The position numbers were made by a program, and so were the translations under genes. The notes beneath the pieces are model-generated. The model saw nothing but the letters and a program-made list of their open reading frames with translations. It was not told the origin of the DNA and made no database searches. Positions 56,918 to 64,000 of a DNA stretch of 64,000 nt are shown here, in pieces. This DNA is from Nepenthes gracilis (taxonomy: Eukaryota; Streptophyta; Magnoliopsida; Caryophyllales; Nepenthaceae), in the NCBI GenBank assembly GCA_033239525.1, contig BSYO01000033.1, positions 9,973,501 through 10,037,500 on the forward strand. The letters are read 5' to 3'. Each line of letters opens with the position of its first letter. The first letter of the stretch is position 1.

Positions 56918-59066
56918 GCAAGTGTACTTCGACCCTTTCCTTGGTTTTGAGAAATTTTTGGCTACTTTCTCTTGAATATTGTTGATCCAATACTTGTATA
57001 TGCTTCCTTAATTATCATAAATTCATGAGGAGTTGCAAGAAAAAAATGAAAAATGGGTGAACCGGCCCTGGACACATGATAGTGTCCAAAATCGGGTTCT
57101 GCTGTGGCAGTTCCTGATGTTTGCTTCATATCAACCAATAAATGGCCGAATTTTCCAACGACCAAAACTGGTCAAATGATCCCTATTTAATGAAGTAAAA
57201 TTGGGAAAAAAATGAGCCTCTGAATAGTTCAATAAGGGGTTCAAAATCGGACCCAAACTCGGCTGCAGAATCAGCTTACTGGTTCTGCTGATGTTGAAAA
57301 TTCAGTTTCTGAAATTTAGCCAAACACGCGCCAAAGTGGATCGATCCGGAGTCCAACCCGACTCTATTTGCTAGTATTAGGTGTGGACTGTCACCATGTA
57401 AACCGGAGGCCTAAGAAAAGTTGGGTAGGATACTGAACCGGACCCATGAACAGCAAGGGTCTTGCTGAACTGCTTCTTTGAGCAGTTGGGGAAATAATTT
57501 TAAATAAAATACAACCCGAACCCAAAATGGGCCAAATCGGTCCCAGAAGTTAGCTAAGGCCTTGGAAGTGATATTTAAGTATCGCCTCATAAAAATCGGA
57601 TCCAAATTAAATATGATTCGGACCCTCAAATTTGGAACAAAATCTGTCTGTATCAGCTGATGCTGATGCAGAATTTGTTCTGGGAATTTGATCTGAACCA
57701 GTCAATATTTTGAATTGGACTGGCCCTAAATCAAATTTATTCTCAAACTTAAGTCCCTTGGCTACAAGAAGAGGCCCAGAACTGATCAAAAATAGGCCCG
57801 ATTGAACCATAAAAAAATTAGGGAAGCAGAACTATCCTGGGCAGCTCTGCTGAAACCCAAATGGGCAGTCTGTGTTGGCAGACTGAACCGGCCCCCATCC
57901 GATCACCAAACCGGCTCAAATTTTGGCACGAAATAGCTAAGATCCAAGTTCATGCTCTGTAAAAATTTCGAGTGAAAATGGGCTATAAAATTTAGTGAAC
58001 CGGTCCCTCAAAGTCTTTCCAGAACCGGTTCAGTTTAAATGATAATTTGAGCCCTTTATTAAAAAGGGTCGAACCGGACCCAAATTTGACTAAACTTTGA
58101 CTGAACCAATGACCAATAGACTTAAGAACGATATTGGGATACTTATAAAAAAATTCAGGTGCAAAATAATTATGAAACCCGATCCCAAGCCTTAACCGAA
58201 CCGGTTCACATGAACCGGGAGATTTCCAGAATATGAATAAAATATTCAAGACCCACCCCGACTTGACTTACTAACATCAATAAGTATTGAATTAAGTTAT
58301 TTAAGCTCTGGTAAATTAATTGGCCACCAAGTAGATTGAAAGACACTAAGTATAGAATAAAGTTTCGTATGCATTTTTCTGCATGTTCAAGGCCGATGAA
58401 ATATTATATTTGGATGTCGTTTGCTATGTTAAACTATATTCATGAAAGTTCGGAAGGGACTCCATGAAAATATGAAAAAAATTCAGTTACGTCCAGTGAC
58501 GTTCAGTTAAGTTCTGTTAAATTTCGGTTATATGAGATCCCTTCAAAGTTGAAAAAGAAAAATTAAACCATCGATCTTTTTCAGATGATGATATTCCCTG
58601 GCATATCTTAGGATATTACAGTAAAAAATCAAAGAATTGATTTTATATGATCTGTCCGTTTCGGCCCCGTCTACCAGGATTATAGGTAATACCGCCCCCT
58701 CGGGGTGTAAGAAGGAGGACAAGAATTGGATTGTGGAATTAAGCACAATCCCGATTGTGGAAGTAAGCACAATCTATTCTATTGCTAGGATATTTGCCTT
58801 AGATTGTGTCGGTTAATACAATCTTTTCTTCGATTTTTCCGCTTCGTTAGCTAGTGAGGCCCACTAGCCCTAGTCCCTAAAGATAAGAAAAAATAAACAC
58901 AATTAATAAAAGCTGAGAAATAAAGAAAGGTAAATACATTACACTTCATGTATCTGCTCCTATTTATATATGTTAATGTATTTTCTGTATAAAATCCATG
59001 CCTTTGTATGTTATGTACACTGCTGAGCATTTGGCTCACTCGCTTGCTGTTTTCACTTCCCTTCAG
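56918..59066 (+). other. Putative GC-AG leader intron in sLTR2
   Basis: GCTG/GCAAGTGTACTTCG at 56917/56918 and TTTTCACTTCCCTTCAG/ACGA at 59066. The interval of 2149 bp is about twice that in the other LTRs and contains the AACCGG cluster. Confidence 0.4.
57050..58225. repeat. Interspersed GAACCGG motif cluster in sLTR2
   Basis: GAACCGG or AACCGG followed by ACC, CCC, TCC or TTC recurs at least ten times (near 57058, 57402, 57437, 57885, 57911, 57991, 58022, 58073, 58197, 58214). Spacing is irregular, so it is not a simple tandem array. Confidence 0.75.
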
Positions 59067-60490
59067 ACGAGTCTCAAGAAATGATGATGGACGAATAGGA
59101 GTAGGAAAGAAGTTGCGGTGGCCATAATTTTGTTGTGACGTATATGTTGTACTTGGAATGATGAAAGGAAAAAAAAATATATGTGTACTGTATAAAGTTG
59201 TATTTTAGACATGTTGATTTTGATGATAATGGAATCGCATCCGCTATGATATAGAATATATGCTTCCGTCAGATTTAAATTCTTATGAATATTTAGTGAG
59301 CATCTTCCTTAATTTAGACTAATATCATGAATGAATAATATGATATTAGAGCAAGTATAAATTATGGCTAATGTTAGGATCCTGTCTATGATAATAATAA
59401 TATTAATGATAAGTACAATGACGTATGACGTGGGACGTCACAATAGTGTTTAATGGCCTCGGGTGAATAGTGCCGTGCGTGAATAGTACCCAGTTGCGCA
59501 TATCAGATAATTCACGGAATTTCGGGTATTCAATCAATAAATTAACTTATATGGAATATGGGTAACGATATTCTAGTCTCAATTTTTTGCAAAAGCCCCA
59601 AAAATGAGAGGCTAGAACCACCCGGGCACGAGGTTAGGATTTATATGCGAAAATCAGTATAAATCCTCAAATTCGGACATGAAATTCATATATATGAATA
59701 ATCAAACTATAGACATCATAAATTCATGTATGGGTCGGGTATCGGGATAATAATACCCAAACAAAATTGAACAAAAATCATAAAGAATGGAAGAAAAGGG
59801 TATGACTGCACTTGCCTCGACCCGATCTACGATTTCTCCAACTAACTCCAAGCTGGAATCGAACCTGAGAGCCTCCATTTCCTCCTTCTCTCTCTTTCTC
59901 CGTGCAAAAACTAATGAAAAATACCATCAATGCGTTTTTATATGCATAACTCGAGCGCTCATCGAGTGCCAAGATACCCAAAAGGCCGCGCATGAGCGCT
60001 CATTAGGCGAGTATTGAGCGCGCCATTCTAGTTTTCACACCCCAGTCGCGCCTCAGGCGCTCCTTGAGTGTTGGGTTCTATTTTTCATGCACGGGTGGCG
60101 CCTCGGGCACTGGTCTGGCACAAGTTAGGCTTGCGTCAAGCATGCAATAAGTGTACTTCATTTTTTCTCCATCGGGGACCCATTTCGACCATTCTAACCC
60201 AATTCTTCGCATCCTTGGATCCATATTCTGATTATATAAGCTTAATAAGTCATGATTATCATAATTTAAAATTCAGAATCTTATTTACAGATTAACATTT
60301 TATGATTTATAATTTCGGTTCCTGATTTTACCAATTCCGGATATTTGAGCTTTTCAAACTGATTCCTCCCGTATCCTTTGACTTCAATTCACATATTTTA
60401 ATTTAATTACTTCCCAATTACTATATTTTGAAATTCAGAACCTCACCACTCATATTTATCATATTGTGAAAACCGTCACCTTATAATTTC

Positions 60491-61959
60491 CTCTAAAATA
60501 CATCCTTAAACACTTACATTACCTAAACACCTTGACGATCACAAAACGACTCCCAAGTGTAGTCTTGTAAGTTAACTAATCTTGGCACAAATCTTAATTA
60601 AACGCTTTGCAGGCGAAACAATACTAATTACGTCGCCACTCAAAAAACGATGCCTCATTTTCAATCTTTTCCACCCCTATTATAGAGTGTAATATTCTTA
60701 CTGTCGTAGCTCACACTAGCATGACACCTTACTAACCACATCGTCCTCAAAATTATATAAATCCTTAACACCATAGGGTAAATAAATTATCACATCCAAT
60801 CATATCTACAGACCCAAAAAAATATTATAACCCTCGATACAACTAGTCTAAGGCCTACAATCCTCCGATAAACATATAAGCTTAGGAAACACCAATAAAA
60901 CATAGATTTTGGATCCCATAGTAATACATATATCGAAACATCAAGATCCAGGAACCTTATCTCTCGCTATGATGGGCGATACTTCTATACTTCGTGCCAT
61001 CATCACGAACCCTCAATCCACAGTGTAAGGTTCCTTTACTACCTGACCTATGGAGTAAGGGCAATCCTTAATCATAAGGTCGAACTATCTACATTTGAAA
61101 CATGCTCCCAAAAATCCCACAGAAACAAGACATTTATCTATAAAGCATCGATGAACATATTCGATGATATCTCTTTATCCTCAAGACCCATGATCCTTTC
61201 TCACGTCAATCACCCGAAGTCGACCTTAACTCCTATCTGACATGGGGCAACATTACCCTATCTTCTTCTGAGCATTGGATCACCATAATATTATATTAGT
61301 CCTCAGGATCCATATCTCAACCTCTATAGGATCTGAACTACCCAAAAGTCTTAGTACTTAAGTATTTTCAAATCGATTATAAATTAACATTCTAGGATTT
61401 GTTACACCAGAATTGACTCTAAGTTATACTAACATCAAGCAATTACTTCCATCTCATCCATCATACTTGATACACCAATCAAAAATTCCTTCCTAACAAT
61501 TTACTAGCCTAAGGACCTCAATCTAGAGCTAATCAAACCTAAACCTTGAACCGAAATCAATTAACCTAGGCCTTGAATCAATACTGATCAATTCAAACAC
61601 CAAATCGGCGCCAATCAAATCTAAACCTCAAGGTGCCTCCCTAAAGCTCATCCTCTTGACCTCACGGTCAAACATTATCACGAGTAAATCCTTGTCTAAG
61701 AGCCAATACAATTACCCCTCTGAAGTAGAAATAACACATATTAGGTCACACTAACGGCACTAACTAGGACGCATAAGGTAGATAACCAAACTCATTCTTT
61801 AACTCTAACTTAGTTCAAGTCTAAGCTAACCCACCATGATAGCTAGAATATCTAATCTAACTTAATTTGTCCTAGGCCTACATTCACTTATTTGATCAAT
61901 CTTAATCTATCCTAAACTTTCGCATATGATTCAAATCAAATTTAAGGCATCTTTTTTTT
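60491..61959 (-). pseudogene. GY3 internal region, gag side (unreadable)
   Basis: Lies between GY4 and the GY3 PBS, where gag and protease belong. I can see no zinc knuckle or protease motif and no long frame. Assigned by position only. Confidence 0.4.
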
Positions 61960-61968
61960 CTAATACCA
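61960..61968 (-). other. GY3 primer-binding site
   Basis: The plus strand reads CTAATACCA, so the element strand is TGGTATTAG, close to the iMet PBS, two bases inside the LTR start at 61971. Confidence 0.85.
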
Positions 61969-61970
61969 AT

Positions 61971-64000
61971 TGTGATGGACCGTATTTTTTTATCAAAAAT
62001 CTGGTAGAGTTTCGTCTATAATACAGATATCTACCAATACAAAACTTATACAATCTCCTATATAAAATAAAATATATCCAATAATCCCAACATCTGACAT
62101 CATACAATCAATAATGTACAAAACCACATAGGATCTAATTGCCACATAAAATTTGTGACTCCAACGCTGTGCATTTAAACACAATATTGGCCAAAGAGAG
62201 ATGCCACTAGGTATCTGTTATAAACCATAATAACCTACGGAAGTATAAATAAATCTAAATGATAGCGAAAACTAAATCATCTGATCAACAGCTTTATGTA
62301 TAATAAATATTAATATTTTAAAAGAAATATAAATATATATAATTTTTCCATGACATAAATAAAATTACAAATTACAAGTCTTTAACATGATCTTTCAAAT
62401 GTAAACCTAGTCCACTTCCAATTTCTACATTTCTCATCAAGTATATCAAATCTGTATTAAATTAGAGACAATGAAAAGTAAGGGTGAGTCAAAAGCTCAG
62501 TAAGTGCAATATAATTAAAACAATAAGCAATATAAGCAAAGTAAAACAGGAGGGGGATACACGAGTATAATGAGAATGCGTAAACATATGACGCGATTGA
62601 TAATACTTTTGGGATACAATTAATTTTTTACATTTTATCATTCTTCTCTTTGGGATGTAAATTCTGCGTAATTACTTATATTTGCTGATTAGGAAGTATG
62701 CCTTACTAGTTAAAGGTGCGGGAGAACGAGGAAAAAGAATGTGTTACTCTACACATTCTAAAGTATAATGACTACATTTTAGGCCTACACCTACTTGGCT
62801 ATCATTTATTATATTTGCTACATTTTAGACTCGTCACTACTTGGCCATTACATATGCCCACACATGTACCCCAGGGCCTAGGGGCAGTCCTCATCCTTCT
62901 ACAATAATATCCCAATGCTTGTCAAGACTATCACCCATTTTAATACGTAGCCAAAATAATCCTTGAATTTTTACTGTAATACTAATGGCATGCCAAAAGA
63001 TATTACCCTCTGTAACATAATCTGTGGTCCTAATTTTATGATTTCTTATTCTTTTGAGAGAAGGTCTACCATACTTTTTTCATAATATCTCCATATGGGA
63101 GAATAAATCCGTCATATAACCGATTGTGAAATTTTCCTCCAAATACATGAATGATTTTTATCTTTCTTTCAAATTTAAATCTTTTCATGACTTAATTTGC
63201 ATATACAAATATCATAAATATAGGAAAGAATAAAAATTCTTACCACTGAAAAACAACTATAACATTAAAGGCTTCTGGACAATATTTCATTCACAATTGC
63301 TTAACACAATATTTTTTAAATTACACAATTAAATATATACAAATATATATGAAACTTAATTAATAATTAAACGATACAAAAATTGTACAAAATTTACCAA
63401 ATGGCTTGGGTGAACAATACCTGCTATAGTGAAAAGTGCCCATTGTGCATAATTGGGCGATTCTCAAAATTTTGGGTATCCAATGGGTAAATTACCAAGT
63501 TCAAGACATGGGTAATTATAATTTCAAGCCAATTTATGTATAAATCTTGAAGTAAATGCCTAAACGAGGTCCAGACACATCCTAGGGTTTCGACGAATGA
63601 AAATATACATAAAACTACCAAATTGGATACCCAATCGATAACTTAACTTATATAAAATATAGGTAATGACATTGTCGTCCCAATTTATGCAAAAACTCTA
63701 AAAATCGAAGCTTGAAACTACCCAAATGCAGGGTTAGGATTTGAGTACAGAAATTGATTAAAATCCACAAATTCGGACATGAAATTCATATATATGTATA
63801 ATTAAGCTATGGATGTCACATATACATGCATAGGTCGGGTATTAGGATAATAATACCTGAAGAAGATTGAACGAAAATCAAAAAGAACAGATAAAAAGGA
63901 TATGAATACAGCTGCCTCGACCAGATCAATGATTTTTTCAACTAACTCGAAATCAGAATCAAACCCAAAAGTCTTCGTTTGCCCATTTCTCTCGCTTCTC
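61971..64000 (-). repeat. GY3 LTR, right copy, cut by the window edge
   Basis: TGTGATGGACCG matches 45551 onward. 2030 bp are present, about 340 bp short of the full LTR. A GACTCACCCTTAC block is at about 62478-62490 and GGTCGAGGCAGC at about 63911-63922 (both minus strand). Confidence 0.9.

Larger units (their letters stand above)
55962..59442 (+). mobile_element. sLTR2: solo LTR, 3481 bp, with AACCGG motif cluster
   Basis: TGTAAAGACCAC to GACGTCACA with TSD ATAGT (55957-55961 and 59443-59447). No PBS, PPT or internal genes. GCTGGCAAGTGTACTTCG at 56914 and TGCTGAGCATTTGGCTCACT..CCCTTCAG/ACGAG at 59021-59071 repeat the two blocks of the GY2 and sLTR1 LTRs in the plus orientation. The middle third is rich in AACCGG. 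The minus-strand frames of 60-85 residues here are not recognised as genes. Confidence 0.9.
49918..60485 (-). mobile_element. GY4: Ty3/gypsy element on minus strand, nested in GY3
   Basis: LTRs at 49918-52324 and 54521-60485 (the second broken by sLTR2), an internal region of only 2.2 kb, a clear PBS and TSD ATTTC. The internal part is about half the usual length, so most of gag-pol has been lost. Its LTR is related in layout to that of GY3, but the sequence is a different family. Confidence 0.88.
54521..60485 (-). repeat. GY4 LTR, right copy (interrupted by sLTR2)
   Basis: TGTGATGGAATAGG to ACCTTATA. Parts 54521-55961 and 59448-60485 join to match 49918-52324; the break falls in ACGCAAAATAG/TGTTTAATGGCC, intact in the left LTR at about 51240. 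Confidence 0.9.
45551..64000 (-). mobile_element. GY3: Ty3/gypsy element on minus strand, runs past the window
   Basis: LTRs at 45551-47917 and 61971-64000 (right copy cut by the window edge), with internal parts 47918-49917 and 60491-61970 separated by GY4. The PBS lies inside the right LTR, so the element reads leftwards. The base run before it is CAAGT (45546-45550); the right TSD is outside the window. LTR end GATATTATA and a (TTA)n array at the same LTR position link it to GY1. Confidence 0.85.

Noticed and set aside
56086..58249. Several minus-strand frames of 60-85 residues in sLTR2
   Set aside because: Scattered short frames in an LTR, mutually unrelated and without motifs.

Overview
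This 64-kb window is repeat-dense plant nuclear DNA, most likely angiosperm and of a heterochromatic or pericentromeric kind. It is AT-rich, with GC-rich islands inside some repeats. I see no ordinary host gene, tRNA, rRNA or CRISPR array. Almost everything is a stack of LTR retrotransposons and LINEs inserted into one another. Boundaries come from TG...CA-type LTR ends, matching target-site duplications (TSDs), primer-binding sites (PBS) resembling the tRNA-iMet complement, polypurine tracts (PPT), and protein motifs that stop at one junction and resume at another. Element names (GY, CO, LINE, SIR, sLTR) are local labels.

Left part (1-13.6 kb): old AT-rich sequence with a possible MITE and an LTR fragment. 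Then GY1, a decayed Ty3/gypsy element on the minus strand (1344-10149, TSD ATTTC, about 2.4-kb LTRs). Then the left half of CO1, a heavily mutated Ty1/copia element.

Middle part (13.6-43.7 kb): CO1 was split inside its RNase H region by LINE1, a plant L1-type LINE with ORF1 (DUF4283-like), endonuclease, reverse transcriptase and zf-RVT regions. LINE1 was then cut into four pieces by three insertions. SIR1 (16924-23023, TSD GAGTG) is a Sirevirus-like copia element with gag but no pol and an extra 323-residue ORF. GY2 (23085-38503, TSD CAAGA) is a chromovirus-like gypsy element whose 5' LTR holds LINE2 and whose 3' end carries an inverted pol segment and a second LTR terminus. sLTR1 (40843-42881, TSD GCTCT) is a solo LTR. 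CO1 coding sequence resumes at about 43303.

Right part (43.7-64 kb): an LTR fragment, then CO2, a copia element whose 5' LTR-like sequence is a 256-bp inverted repeat followed by gag. CO2 is interrupted by GY3 (45551 to beyond the window, minus strand). GY3 contains GY4 (49918-60485, TSD ATTTC), and the LTR of GY4 contains sLTR2 (55962-59442, TSD ATAGT).

Most coding sequence is broken by stops and frameshifts. The three gag stops examined in SIR1 are all TGA, and both catalytic motifs noted as damaged (GY2 and LINE1) show Asp-to-Asn changes, consistent with decay of methylated cytosines. The main open reading frame without internal stops is the SIR1 extra ORF (20331-21302). The most unusual signals are this extra gene, a recurrent pair of blocks in gypsy LTRs that looks like a GC-AG leader intron, CpG-rich GCTCGAG clusters near LTR promoters in both copia and gypsy elements, and the inverted architecture of GY2.
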